Shown: piece after piece, positions 11,459 through 23,704 of the stretch
Position numbering within the stretch: position 1 is the stretch's first letter
Layout: every line of letters begins with the position of its first letter
Source: Elmis aenea
Lineage: Eukaryota; Arthropoda; Insecta; Coleoptera; Elmidae
DNA: 64,000 nt
NCBI GenBank assembly: GCA_947652605.1
Contig: OX393576.1
Span: 11,682,575 to 11,746,574 of the forward strand
Direction: 5' to 3'
The notes under the pieces: model-generated
Database searches by the model: none
Told to the model about the DNA's origin: nothing
What the model saw: the letters and a program-made list of their open reading frames with translations, nothing else
Made by a program: the position numbers and the translations under genes

Positions 11459-11809
11459 TAGATAGATGTTGCGGTGAAATCAAGGCGCAATTTCTCTTGC
11501 GATAATATTTACAGAGATTATAAGGACTTGCATATTTCAGTACATAAACAGGCAGTTTACCAAGTAAATTCTTTTTATGTAGGTTAGACAAATAAAAAAG
11601 GTTTTAGTTTTGATTAAGGGCATCAGATACTCCCTGATAAATCTAAAATCAATAGAAATTATATTATTTTTGATGTATTTTAATTATTTATTAAATAAAT
11701 TAAGAATTATCAGGTAATCGAATCGTAAATAATTTAGGAAATAATGTTTTTAATACATTGATATTTAAAGTGATTAGTTTTAATAAAAAAAATATAAAAA
11801 AGGCCTTAC
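11459..11809. other. intron 2, segment next to the acidic exon
   Basis: AT-rich intron sequence between the mariner and the donor of exon 11945-11810. Nothing recognised. Confidence 0.5.
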
Positions 11810-11945
11810 GCTTGAGCAAGAAGGGCACCACCAAAAGGCTTAACTTTAATAGTTCTACGTTGATCGCAGTCTTCTAACTTTTCATTTGATTCTGATTCGT
11901 TTTCCACGCCCTCTTCTTCTTCTAACTCTGGCTTTTCCGGTGTCA
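11810..11945 (-). CDS. C1orf21-like: C1orf21-like gene, acidic exon
   Basis: 136 bp between the acceptor GTTACAG|TGACACC and the donor CAAGC|GTAAGG. It opens with two bases that complete a Val codon with the G from the start exon, encodes an acidic segment (TPEKPELEEEEGVENESE...) and ends with RRTIKVKPFGGALLAQ plus two bases of the next Ala codon. Its phase matches both neighbours. The donor GT overlaps an in-frame stop: if the intron is not removed, the codon after Gln is GCG and then TAA. An unspliced transcript would therefore end cleanly here, without the conserved block. Confidence 0.82.
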
Positions 11946-12134
11946 CTGTAACAAATCAATACGAGTGCTTTAGTTGATAATTTCTTCCGACGCTATTACT
12001 TGTAAGTCATTTTTAATTCTAGATAATTTGTCTTTAATTTAACACTTCAATTGTATTCCATTTCTTGTTACACTTATTGGGTTCGGATCAGATTGAAGCG
12101 AATTTAAAAGAACAATATATATAAAAATATACAG

Positions 12135-12345
12135 GGCGTGTTAAAAGGTTAATACCAATGGGATCTCAGAAAAGTTTAGCGGATAACAGTCGGCTTTTAT
12201 AAAGAAATTAATATAGTACAAACAAATTTATTAGGATCAGTTTAAATCAAAACGATCCAAAAAATGTACAGTCAAAATGGTGTCGAAAATGCTCACTTTT
12301 GTATTTAAGAATTCAACGAATTCGATCGAAAGTAACAAACACCCT
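12135..12345. mobile_element. short TA-flanked CAGGGCG/CACCCTG element
   Basis: About 210 bp. The left end TA|CAGGGCGTGTTA and the right end AACAAACACCCTG|TA have the same kind of terminus as the large foldbacks further along. No ORF and only short inverted arms. Confidence 0.6.
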
Positions 12346-13329
12346 GTATTAAATTTCAAAATTTTAAATAATACAAATCGTGTACACAGTTATAGAAAGC
12401 ATAACTTCCAAACGAATTTCGGTTGTCACCTCACATTTCTTAAATATTGAAAAATTTTGAAAGAACTACATAGCTCAAAATTTTCGAGAAAAAAATTAAT
12501 TACTCGAAAACGGTTAACTTTAGGCCTATATGACCTTTCACATTTTATAAAGTACATTTAAAGAGGAATCCAAAAATGTAATAATATGCAGGATGTTCTA
12601 TTTAAAGAACATGCTTCTTAAGTTTGGCCGTTACATCATGCAACACCTGTTAATATGATTGTACTTATGCTAAGTCTGCTTATTCCATAAATGCAAATTT
12701 TTAATAAACTACCAGCGATTTATATATTTTTTGATATTCTATAGGCAAAAATTGGCAGTTTTTTTTAAAACACTGTGGGTGGCTCATTTTGTCTCAGTAG
12801 GGGGCTAAATTTTCAGTAGAGCATCAAATATGCACTTTATTATCATGTGGCTCAATCCATGGGGTGTCATGAGCCACCCCTTGAATTTTAAAAAATCTAA
12901 GTTTTTATGAATTCTGAGCTTTTGTCAAACTATAGGGCATGCAGTTTGTATCCTTTCCTTCTAATTTTCAAACACAGAAACTTTCAAGTTTTATAATTAC
13001 ATGAAAAAACGTAAAAGACTTTGTGGAAAAATGGCTCAAGTCACCCCGCGCGACGGTACTATGTAGGTGTTATCCGCGTCCCCCACCCCCAGATTAAAGA
13101 TTATTTTGATTGAAAACAGGTAGATGTCAAAGTATGAATATAACTATTTATTAAACTAACTTGTGAATAAATACTCATATTTAATGATTTTATAATAACG
13201 ACTGAAAGTTATTTCTTTGATTTCTCAAAAACATGAAAAAGTGACAGATCAACTTCTGCCATAACGCCACAGATATAACATTTAGGCAAACAAAAATTTG
13301 TTTTACGCGCATTTTCAAATTTAAAAAAA
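12346..13329. other. intron 1 stretch with a GGGTGGCTC repeat
   Basis: No exon seen. GGGTGGCTCA at 12776 and its inverse TGAGCCACCCC at 12869, plus a related TGGCTCAAGTCACCCC at 13031, suggest a degraded inverted-repeat element with unclear limits. Confidence 0.4.
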
Positions 13330-13337
13330 GCCAATAC

Positions 13338-13708
13338 CAGTGGCGTACGCAGAAAAATATTCCAGCGGGGATATTGTTTAAATCTGCAAAGATAAAACTA
13401 ACAAATTTCAAACGGGGTATGGTAATGGTAAAATTAGAAAATGACCTAGGAGGCCAGAAACAAAAAGTGAGTTGTAAGAAGAGGTGCGGGGGATCCAGGG
13501 GGCGGCAGTCCCCCGGGTAACAACGCCGTAGGCATTTTGTTTTTAATTTTCAAGGTTAGACGTACCCAAAAATGGCATATATAAGTAAAATATACAAACA
13601 TATAATATATTTTATATGTATCTATGGAAATGCAGTAATTATAATTTTAGTTCTTTTTAAATTGTCGGGGGAATTTATCCCCCTAATCCCCCCTTGCGTA
13701 AGCCACTG
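13338..13708. mobile_element. hAT-like nonautonomous element
   Basis: Ends CAGTGGCGTACGCAG and, inverted, CTTGCGTAAGCCACTG. The 8-bp flanks GCCAATAC (13330-13337) and GACATTAC (13709-13716) match at six of eight positions, as for an old hAT target duplication. The interior includes runs of G/C (GGGGGCGGCAGTCCCCC) but no ORF. Confidence 0.7.
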
Positions 13709-13949
13709 GACATTACTTATTATGCAACGTAATAATTAAAATTATTGTAAGAAAATCTGAAACATTAAGCATCTTTAAGCATCTAATAAAAATGAGAACG
13801 TTAGTACATCATCACAATAAAAATACGTTATCGAAGGTAGTTAAAGTTTTAAAGCACAAATCGTATAGAGGTTTTAAAGTGGCTTGGAAGGGAAACGCTT
13901 ACTTATCAGAAAAGTATTTTAATTAGAAAAATACTAGCAAAGTCGTTAT

Positions 13950-15197
13950 ACCGGGTGTAAATGAATTGTGGTACACCCCCTTTTTTTTCTTTAGTTTTGA
14001 TTTTAAATAAATGAAATTTTAGACATATATGTTCAAAAAACCGGGCTTTTTGAGCCGTTGCACACATTTGTTTCACTTCCGGTTTCGCCGGAAATGACCC
14101 CAACGTTGTTATTTTAAATGGAACACCCTGTATATTTTTATATTTTTGGAAAGAGGAAGTGATTTTTGATACAACTGCACTATTTTCGTTAATTTTTATA
14201 ACCTCAAATTTTTTTTTAAACCTGCACAAACTGATTTTTATTGTGTCAACAATTGCCCAAAAAACGTTTTTGTAAATTTTAAACGATATTTAGGTTACTT
14301 TAATCGGCTTTGAATGTTGCGGAATCGGTTTTTTGACAAAAAGTCAATTTTTTTAAATGGAACCATGCTGGTACTAGCGGTTATTTAAATCAAGCATCTT
14401 CTAACGAATCTATCGGTACCAATAACTTGTATTTTTAATAAGAATCTACTTCAAAAATTTCAAATTATTGTGAAAATTTATTAAGAGATCCTTTTAATCG
14501 CAGTAATCTAATTATATAAAATTGATTACCAAAATTTTTAGACTTTTTAATTAAATGACTATAGTAGTTAAACATAAAACAACGATCATTTGTTTTGTTT
14601 TAGTTATGCACAGTGTACTGCGATTAACAGGATCTCTTAATAAATTTTCACAATAATTTAAAATTTTTGAAGTAGATTTTTAATAAAAATAGAAGTTATT
14701 GGTATTGATGGATTCGTTAAGAGATGCTCCATTTAAATAACTGCTAGTACCAGCATAGTTCCATTAAAAAAAATTGACTTTTTGTCAAAAAACCGATTCC
14801 GCAACCTTCTAAGCCGATTAAAGTAACCTAAATGTCAATTAAAATTTACAAAAACGTTTTTTGGACAATTGTTGACATAATAAAAATCAATTTGTGCAGG
14901 TCACGGCACCCTTAACAAAAAACTAAATTTTGTTTAAAAAAATTTTGAGGTTATAAAAATTAACGAAAATAGTGCATTTGTATCCAAAATCACTTCCAAA
15001 AATGTAAAAATGTACAGGGTGTTCCATTTAAAATAACAAAGTTGGGGTCATTTCCGGCGAAACCGGAAGTGAAACAAATGTGTGCAACGGCTCAAAAAGC
15101 CCGGTTTTTTGAACATATCATATGTCTAAATTTTCATTTATCTAAAATCATAATTAAAGAAAAAAAGGGGGTGTACCACACTTCATTTACACCTGGT
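13950..15197. mobile_element. foldback element FB1, 1.25 kb
   Basis: TA|CCGGGTGTAAATGA at the left and TCATTTACACCTGG|TA at the right. The two arms are inverse copies over roughly 550-600 bp with a central loop of about 110 bp near 14510-14620. Each arm is bounded on its inner side by CACCCTGTA/TACAGGGTG, so the outer 185 bp of each arm looks like a small element in its own right. Long ORFs here are arm artefacts. No transposase. Confidence 0.85.
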
Positions 15198-16035
15198 ATA
15201 GTGCGTCGCTGGAGCTACATAGATTATCGAAGAAAAAAAAAATGTATGCGTACGATGAGACTGAATAATAATGACAATAAATCTTCTAAAATTTGTGGAC
15301 TCTGTTACAAATACAAGAACGCAGACTTTTGATGAATTTGACAATAATTAGGTAATCGTTCGGTAATGCTTTTTAAGCATTTAATTAGGCCTGCTTCGGC
15401 ATTAAAACTCGTTACTTCCCCTGGTTTTGAGGACTACTCGTCCGCAATCTTGATTAATTTATATTAAATTATCGACTCCCGCTAATAACATCTCCCTTTC
15501 TTTGATTATCGGCAATAACGTAATTATTTTTCAATCAAGATTGCTCCAAGAGTAAATAAAAACATCGAATCGGAAATGTAATTTTCAAAAATTAATGTTT
15601 GAAGAAAATCAATTAGTAAGCCAACCATTTATTAACACAATTTTTAATTATGATTGGGTAAATAAACGCGGTGTTATTTGCTTTTGAAGCGCTGACTTGT
15701 ATGGGGTGTTGTGTATTCAAGGGAATTCATCTGGATATATTTAACTCTGGGTGGCACCTTTAAAAGTAGTGCAAGGGACCCGGTTCTGATCTTTGGATTT
15801 TCGGGACACGACGTTCGAGTAGTCAATATAAATCTACCCCAATAAGCTCAGGATGAATAAATGCCCATGCTACGCTCGTATCTTCACTGCCAATGTTTTA
15901 AATGAGGCGTAAAATAAAATCGCTCGATAAATTTTGTTTCGCTGGTGTTTTATATCCTTTGACGCAACGTTTCCGAAACTTTTCAGACAGCGGACCGGTT
16001 TTTTTGTAATATCTTTTCGCAGCCTACTCTAATAT
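15198..16035. other. intron 1 stretch, possible conserved non-coding DNA
   Basis: Unlike its surroundings, 15340-15900 has little repeat character and several homeodomain-type TAATTA/ATTTAATTAGG cores near 15355-15390 and 15520. It could be an intronic enhancer; there is no direct evidence. Confidence 0.25.
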
Positions 16036-16827
16036 ACGGGGTGATTCAGTTTGACTGTCGCACCCCTAGAACATTTTAATCATTAAATATAACCCCAACA
16101 AACCTTATATTTTTGGAAACGGCGACAAATTCTCTATTAAATGATGTGCATTTGTTATCTCTACGATGACGTATGTCAAATCCGCGATAGGCAACTGTTT
16201 TTTTTTTAAATTACATAGTATACATGTTTTTGTTGATTCGGATAAAAAATTTAATTCTGAATCCGACCATGTATTAAAAAAGTATGCATACATGAGACAA
16301 TTTTCGAGAAAAATCAGTTCAAAGTTTATTCAAATTATAGCAAACAGTCTATGGTATGTAACATAACAAAAAACGATCAAATCTTAAAAATCATATTTTA
16401 ACTATAAATGGAAATGTATTAAAAATTAATTTTTAATAAAAATAAAAACAAATAATAAACGTCGACATAAAAAATTAGACTGTAAACTACAAATAGAGAA
16501 CAACTGTGTTTGGAAGTCTAATTTTTTATGTCGACGTTTATTATTTGTTTTTATTTTTACTAAAAAATAATTTTTAATACATTTATATTGATAGTTATAA
16601 TATAATTTTTAAGATTTGATCGTTTTTTGTTATGTTACATAGACTGTTTGCTATAATTTGAATAAACTTTGAGCTAATTTTTCTGGAAAATTTTCTTATG
16701 TATGCATACTTTTTTAATACATGGTGGGATTCAGAATTAAATCTTTATCCGAATCAACAAAAACATGTATACCTACTATGTAATTAAAAAGAAAAACAGT
16801 TGCCTATCGCGGACTGAATCACCCGGT
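16036..16827. mobile_element. foldback element FB2, 0.8 kb
   Basis: TA|CGGGGTGATTCAG at the left and CTGAATCACCCGG|TA at the right. The arms are inverse copies meeting near 16490 (TAAAAAATTAGAC/GTCTAATTTTTTA). The right arm lacks about 130 bp just inside its end that the left arm has (TTTGACTGTCGCACCCC to TATGTCAAA). No coding capacity. Confidence 0.85.
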
Positions 16828-17022
16828 ATATTATTACTTACCACTAATAATAATAAACCCCTTACCATGGTGGACGCCATGAAAAGAAACAATATAAAAC
16901 TTTTTATTGGCAAAAATTTAAAAGAATGTATGGCGAAAGTCATTTGTGTAGGCCACGCCAGTATATGTTTGTTTGAAGTGCCACTTTACATACACAAAAT
17001 AAAAAAGCAAAAAGGGTGTTAT

Positions 17023-17345
17023 ACAGGGTGGTCCACTTTTTTGTAGCAGGACTTTAACAGTCGATGCAAAAACCTATTTTAAAGCAAATATTTCATATCA
17101 ACATGGGTCCATAAACGGTTCATTTTAAAGATACAGGGTTGAAATTTTCGAAAAAATATCGATAATTTTTGACCTTATCTCAACCAGTAGATATATCTGA
17201 ACCAAATTTGGTATACAACACCACCTTACAGGTAACAACATTCAGTGAGAATGTCAAGCCCCACAAACAACCAGTGGCGGAGTTTTGGGGGTTCGGTTTT
17301 AATAAATTTTTTAAAAAACTAGTAAGGCCCTGCTCAAAATAAAAC
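17023..17345. mobile_element. solo arm of the FB4/FB8 foldback family
   Basis: It begins TA|CAGGGTGGTCCACTTT and follows the left arms of 24088-25174 and 55779-56760 through AGGACTTTAACAGTCGAT, the CATATCAACATGGGTCC segment and CCAGTGGCGGAG to AACTAGTAAGGCCCTG. No inverse partner follows. A different repeat begins directly after it. Confidence 0.8.
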
Positions 17346-17705
17346 TTAGAGTGTTTAAAAATGGCCTAAAACACTCTTTTCTACGAACACTAACGTAAAT
17401 GACTTACTGTACAGCCTGCATGCATCATAGAAAGTCCTAACGCACGGTAAGCAAAACGCACACTTGTCTAGAGACGTCAAAGTAGGCTTACGTCAAAATT
17501 GACAAGACAACGTAATTAAATGTGTATATTAGCCAAAAAGTCGTTAAAATCGTAGGTATTATGTGATCGTAGAAAAAGTATGCTACATAACACGAGTTGT
17601 AAAGCAATTACGCACTCGTGGAAATACGCACTTGCCGCTACGCGGGTCCGTGCGTAACTTTTCCACTCGTGCGTAATATGCTTCATACAACTCTTCTGTA
17701 CTATT
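17346..17705. repeat. repeat R2, forward half
   Basis: The segment contains CTTACTGTACAGCCTGCATG, GCACGGTAAGCAAAACGCAC and AACACGAGTTGTAAAGCAAT. It recurs as an inverted copy at about 27035-27375, ten kilobases away, so the two look like separated halves or two insertions in opposite orientation. Confidence 0.7.
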
Positions 17706-19127
17706 TTATACGAGTACCTCTACAAAATTTTGTAAAAAGTTTCAAGTTTCGAGAACCCCAAGATATGTTCTTGAATTGATGCAAAAAAAGCATCTGGTCA
17801 TAAACTTATTGTTTCCTAAAAAATGTATCTAGTGCTTTAAAGAACTAATTGATTTTAAACCCAATTTCGTACTGATAATCCCTGTTACTTTCACAATTAC
17901 CACCACAAATGTGCGATATTTCTGTCTCACGGGACGATTATTCTAAATTTTCCGAGGACCGGTATGTTTCCCTGGGACAGGCCGCAGCCAATAGTCTGGG
18001 AAACGCTGTCCTAACACATTGTTACTGAAAAGAAAATGCTGTTCTGGAAACAAGATTTTTAACTAAGTCTTTTAGACAGTTTAGTTTTTTATTTATGCTG
18101 TATAAATACGCATACAAGTCTGTAGACAATATAAAGAAATTATATTTTATTTATAAAAAAGTATTTTGTTTTTCTGTTCGTAGTAAGAAAGACCCACACA
18201 GTTTTACTGTAACACACGTCTGAAGAAAGCCATCTTATCCTCTTTCGCAGTGCACTCAAAGTTCGGCGCCATGTCTATCAAATAAAAAAAAAGTACGTTT
18301 GATCTTTGATTACTTTGAACGCTTTCAGAATGTTTATTATTGTTATTGCTGGTCTTTAAGCTGCGTCTTCAAACAGCGAAACGATATTGTTACTTGTAAA
18401 ACACATTATTGCAGCGAAGAACAAAATGCGAACACAACTTCGCAGATTAACCGGATGTTTATCCTTTTAATAGATTGTTTATTTGTGTTCTTGTCAATGT
18501 TGGCGGAAGTTTCTTTGAGTTTTGTTTTTATTAGTAATCCTATAGTATGAAATATTATTGACAACATACACATTTGGCACTATAGCTGTACATAAAACTG
18601 TAACTTAATTTCGAGATTCAGCTCGCGTAGTGATGTATGAGATATTTATTTTATATTGTGAATGTAAGACATATTTTTAGGATTTGTTTCGTGTACCAAA
18701 TTGTGCTTAAGAGAATATTTTATATGCAGTACGTGATTTGTATATACTTGTGTATTTGAGAAGCTAGATAGGATTTTAATTAAGATAAAATAAGCCTTTT
18801 TGAATGATTGCTTAAGAGAAGTATCGAAAATAAAGCAAATTATAACTTGATAAGTATACAATACACATATCTGGCTTGAAGTTTTATTAACAAGAATAGA
18901 ATTATTCTCCCGTCACCAATTTTTATTGAAAATTATTCCATCCCTATCACAGATAATGGAACGGACAACTTTTTAGTAGACTTCTGCACGCGAATTTTGG
19001 TACCGAAAAATCAGATGGCCTTTTTAATCCACTAGGTATACATATTCAACCAATTTTTGAGAGGCGAAAAACCGACTGATGAATGGAGAACTCCATATAG
19101 GGTAATGACACCAGTGATGGACATGTA
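17706..19127. other. intron 1 stretch without recognised elements
   Basis: No exon or mobile element was identified. 17880-18010 is less AT-rich (contains GGGACAGGCCGCAGCCAATA) and might be conserved non-coding DNA. Confidence 0.3.
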
Positions 19128-20827
19128 CCCAATTTTGGACACTTGAGATTTCAAATTGCAAAAATAAGAATTTGAAACATTTTCTATCTCTTTTATTGAT
19201 ACAATTAGAGTACTGCACATCTGTACAACATTATTTGTTGTCGTGTGATTTACTTAGAACATTTGGTTTGCAAAAAAATTTCGCTCCAATGATACTTAAA
19301 CCCGACTAAAAGTGTGTTTTTTGATTCTTGTTAAGCCAGGTAAGTCTAGTTGATAGGGTTTTATTTTGTTACTAAATGCATCACATACTTTTTATTTAGT
19401 TTTCTGTTATTTAGACATGAGTTAGACTACAACCATGGCGTTCCTATTTAAAATTTTCTAAATTTGCGTTTTTAAGGCTTGGTGTTCAGTACTGGATTAC
19501 AATATTTTGTTAAGTTCCAATGTTGGACATTTTGTCCAAATTAGGTAATTTTGAAGAACGTAGATTTCTCTGATGTATTACTAATAAGCCCATGACAAAC
19601 TGATAGCTATCAGTTCTAAGCTGCATATAACCAATTTTGCACACTGGTGTCCATTATTGGTATACATAAATATTCAGTGATGACACTGTAGATTACCCTA
19701 AATGTATTTTTCAAAGACCACGCGCAAATCTATTTTTTAACGAATCTACCGAATTACAAATAAATGCAACCGCAGCAGCATTAAAGAATAAGGAATTTCT
19801 TTAAAAAAATGAAAGCTTAATACCACAGGACAGTCTGATTTAAATGAAAAATAATATGGAAGAAGAATTAACAAGCCCAAAATTGATATACTTAATATAA
19901 GAGCTTAATAACCTCTGCAGAAACATTAAACAGATATATAAGAAACCAGAAAGAATGCAGACAGGTACAGAATTAAAGGAGCATGGTGATTAAACTGAAA
20001 TAGTGTTTTGACCAAAGTCTCCAAATCACACAAAACGATCAGCAACAAAAAGAAACTTTTCCATCTCTTGTTATATCTGAGGCATGGCAGCAATATTTCA
20101 ACAAAAAAGAGAAAGAAAAGGTACTTAAGGAGAAAACTAAAGAAATTAGGAAACAAGAGAGGAAAATAAGAAGAAAAATATTTAAAAAATAAAATAAAAA
20201 CAAAAAATAAAAAGAAGGATACAAAAAATGGATTGGTATGCTACAAATTAATGTATCGTAGTTTGGAGAGATAAAAACTTTTTGGAAAGAAAAGCAAAGT
20301 GGCTTCAGAGCATATCCTGTCAAAACGAAGCACATAGCGTATGTATTAATAAAAAATATATTTAAAAGATTTACCTTCATAAAACTGGTGAAGAATATTT
20401 GTATGATAATGGTAACGCAACAAATGAAGATAGCGATTCCGAATACGAAGTGTAAAAACTAATTTTGTGTTAAACCCAAACTTAAAAATTACCTATGTGT
20501 TCAACTAATAATGTAATAAATAGTTACAAATTATTCTTATTGTTTTATTTATTCAGTTCATATTAGGGCATGTTCATTACTGGATATTAAACTGTCCAAA
20601 TTAGAAATTAGTCATATTGGAGATGTCCAATACTGGGTAAGTGACCCTATGTAATTTTTTTGTGATTATTATCACCAAAAATTTTAACTACAGTAAATTT
20701 TCATTACTTAGGTAAAAAGTAGAAGGTTCAAGCTATCATTTGGTCTATTCATTTTTAATTAATTTTTATGTTGTACAAAAAGGTACATTTTTTTCATAAA
20801 TCAGCCTCTTAAAGTGTCCAACACTGG
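19128..20827 (+). mobile_element. pogo/jerky-like DNA transposon remnant
   Basis: 1.7 kb flanked by TA (19126-19127, 20828-20829), with ends CCCAATTTTGGACACTTGAG and the inverse of CTTAAAGTGTCCAACACTGG. Related TGTCCAA/TTGGACA boxes recur inside (about 19521, 19535, 20596, 20626). Coding remnants on the plus strand include a Lys/Glu-rich segment near 20075-20190 (EAWQQYFNKKEKEKVLKEKT) and an acidic terminus near 20392-20454 (EEYLYDNGNATNEDSDSEYE, then V and a stop). A Lys/Glu-rich region followed by an acidic end is seen in DDE_1 (pogo/jerky/tigger) transposases, but no catalytic motif was recognised. Confidence 0.5.
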
Positions 20828-20879
20828 TATGTTTATCCTATTGGTAATATTATAAGAATAAAGGTAACATGGAAACAAG

Positions 20880-21470
20880 TTCGTTGAGCATAGAAGAATA
20901 TAATAAGTGGAGGATGACAGTGTTACTGCATCTAAAACTGAAACCTGGCGATTGAAAAAACGAAACAACATTTACAGCTGATGGACACAGAAATTAAAAA
21001 CTCATTCTAGTCTAGACATTTGGATATGAAAAAATGCAAAGCTATGGCAGTTGGAGAAACGGGCTAACGTTTAGAGCCGATGGACACAGGAATTAAAAAC
21101 ATAAGTATTTGTACTTGAGTGTGAAACTTTCAGATGACAGTTCCAATGAATAAGAAATATCCAGCAGCACCCAAACAACAGCTGCATGGTATACTCTGGA
21201 ATAAGAACATAGCCAGGAACACAAAAATAAGAATGTTTAAAACTATTATAGAAGGTATTGCTGTTTATAGAGCCGAGGTCGCTTCTAAGATACAGGCGAT
21301 GGAAATGAACTTTTGGAGAAGATGTTGTCGACTCACTAGAAATGACAGGGTAAGAAATACTGAAGTTAGAAAAAAAATGGGAATCGATATTGGCATAATA
21401 GACCATTGAAGCCAAAAGATTTAATTGGTACGAACAAATCAAGAGAATAAATAAAAAACTTATTTTAGAT
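20880..21470 (+). pseudogene. RTE/BovB-type non-LTR retrotransposon, 3' coding fragment
   Basis: The ORF at 21134-21409 contains ILWNKNIARNTKIRMFKTII, AEVASKIQAMEMNFWRRCCR and RNDRVRNTEVRKKMGIDIGI, the usual C-terminal region of the pol protein of these insect retrotransposons; the canonical segment between AEV and KIQAMEM is deleted. Just upstream, 20950-21100 holds an imperfect tandem duplication (GATGGACACAGRAATTAAAAA twice). 5'-truncated and dead. Confidence 0.75.
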
Positions 21471-23704
21471 AAGTCATAGCTATTTTAAAAGCATTAGTAT
21501 GTTGGTATATGTTACCGCAAACACGAAAAAAACTCTTACGGTGTACAAATTTTAACGTCCCGCTTTTGACACATGAGATGCGGTTGGCATGTATTCAAGT
21601 AGTTTGTCTTATTCACCAGGGAAGCTTCAAACATCAACTAAACTAATGATTTATTCGACTGTCTGTTTGCACCTACATTTTGACAAGTTGTTTGGTCTAC
21701 GCAAATCTCATCACGGGTGAAATCCGCCAGGGAAGTAATGCTTGTGATAATTACTCCGTAGGTAACTAGATTATTGCACAATTAGTCTAGCCAGGAAATA
21801 TACAGACAAAGGTTATCAGCGTTATTCAATCCTGATATTAATTCTGTTTGTTTGTGAAACATGGTTTTCATAAATGTTGCATGATCTTGTGACGATTAAG
21901 AAATAATTTCAAATGGCCATAAGCCGTAATTTACACTAATATCTATATAGATCACAAATTTCGCCAAATAAATCTGTACTCATGTCCAAGCGACGCTTGC
22001 CCTATGTTATTATGTTATTTACAACAAAAAATAATGGTGGTAAATCATACTGCACTAGACATATTTCGCATTTATCACGCAGAACACGTAAGCTTTCATG
22101 AAAATATAATATAATAAAGCAACAAACGCGGTGTATTTCTACAGTGATGGAATGGCGTTACACAATATTTATTTCTCGAGAGAAAAAAATTTAAGGGATT
22201 ATCAAGTAAAATAAAAAAGTGAACATAGCTTAATTCTTATACAGGCAAGCATTTCTTCTTTAAAAAATATTGTTTTCCGATTTGTTTAATTTGAAAAGAA
22301 ATGTCTTTGTAAAAATCCAATTTAGATTTAAGAATAGCCAACATTTTCAAAGCATCAATTATATTCTCTTTGTCATAACAAAAACGGGAATATCCACTCC
22401 GCAAAAGATTAAAGAGGAACGGAGCAAAGAATAAAAGAGCTCGCGTATTCAATTTACTTCGAAAATAAAAGAAAAGCAACGAATTGACAAAAAATGACTG
22501 AATATATTTCTGCAATTAGCTGATCGAGTGGAACAGAATACTCTGGCAGACGAGAGGATCTAAAAATAAAACTTCCCCAAGTTCGGTAACGTTAAAAGTT
22601 ATCCTACAGATCATTACGCTACGCGAGGTAGAAAAAACATTACAAATTCACCGACTCCGATGAAGTTAGGGACACTTAAATCCTTCAGACAACTGCGAAC
22701 AAGTGAAGATCGCTCGTGATAAAATTACGGGGTAAATTAGTGGTTGTCACAACAACAGCGTAATAAAGAAAATATATGAGAACGAGCGAACGGTTTATTT
22801 TTCCAAGCAACTTCTTCGTGAATTTTAATAAAGCACAAAACTTAATCAAATATGATATTTGCAAAAATAAACAGCAGATATTGGACGTCATCGGTGTATT
22901 GTAAAACCGTACAGACTTGTTTGTTATTTCATTTATTAAATTCCGCGCTGTCTTGTCTGTAAATAATCATTTCAATATAATTCTTATTACTTGGCGCATG
23001 AAAAATGTAAAATTAAAAGGTGTTTTATTTGGCGAAGACATTTATAAGCGCTTTTATGCATTATTGTTACTCTTTTCGAAATACATTTTGTGTCTTTTAA
23101 AAGCAATGGTTGCGGAGTTTTAAATCTTTGTTGTGCAATTTCTAAATAATTTGTTAGAAGCTGTATCACACAAATAAGCCCTTAAACAATAAGAAGCTTC
23201 AAGCAAAATATAAGAACAGGTATTGTATTACTTTTAAAACATTGTGTCAAGGGGCGCACCAAAGAAATGGGCGGTTTTAAATATCAAATATTTATAACTT
23301 GAGAAGATGTTCTTCCACAAAGATATTCTTACAGAGTCAAATAAATTTCCCCAAGAATATAGTTAAACCCATTTATTTTTCACATCAATTCAGAGTTCTG
23401 AAACACAGCGTAGATATTTGAATTATGTTTTAATCTTATAAATAGGCCTAAATTTCAGTAAATTTACAAATTTAAGTAAGTTCATTTTTATGTAAATGAT
23501 AAAATGTGTACCCAATTAAAGTGCAGTTTCTCTTTGAGTATAATATAAATTAAAGTGGTAGGAAGTTCTGAATTTGTGTTTCATAAAAAAAGGATATTCG
23601 TCTATAAATTGGCTAGAACATGTCAACAAAATTGCTTTTTATAGAATTGAATTTTAATTATACATTAAAATTTGCATCATTACATTTTGGGCCCATTACG
23701 TTGC
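21471..23704. other. intron 1 stretch without recognised elements
   Basis: 2.2 kb with no convincing exon or element. 21560-21800 is less AT-rich and non-repetitive and could be conserved non-coding DNA; the rest is featureless. Confidence 0.35.

Noticed and set aside
13906..15332. ORFs of 107 and 96 aa in near mirror image
   Set aside because: Both read through the arms of foldback FB1 and are the same sequence on opposite strands.
20039..20380. 113-aa hydrophobic minus ORF
   Set aside because: Antisense of the Lys/Glu-rich part of the pogo-like remnant.
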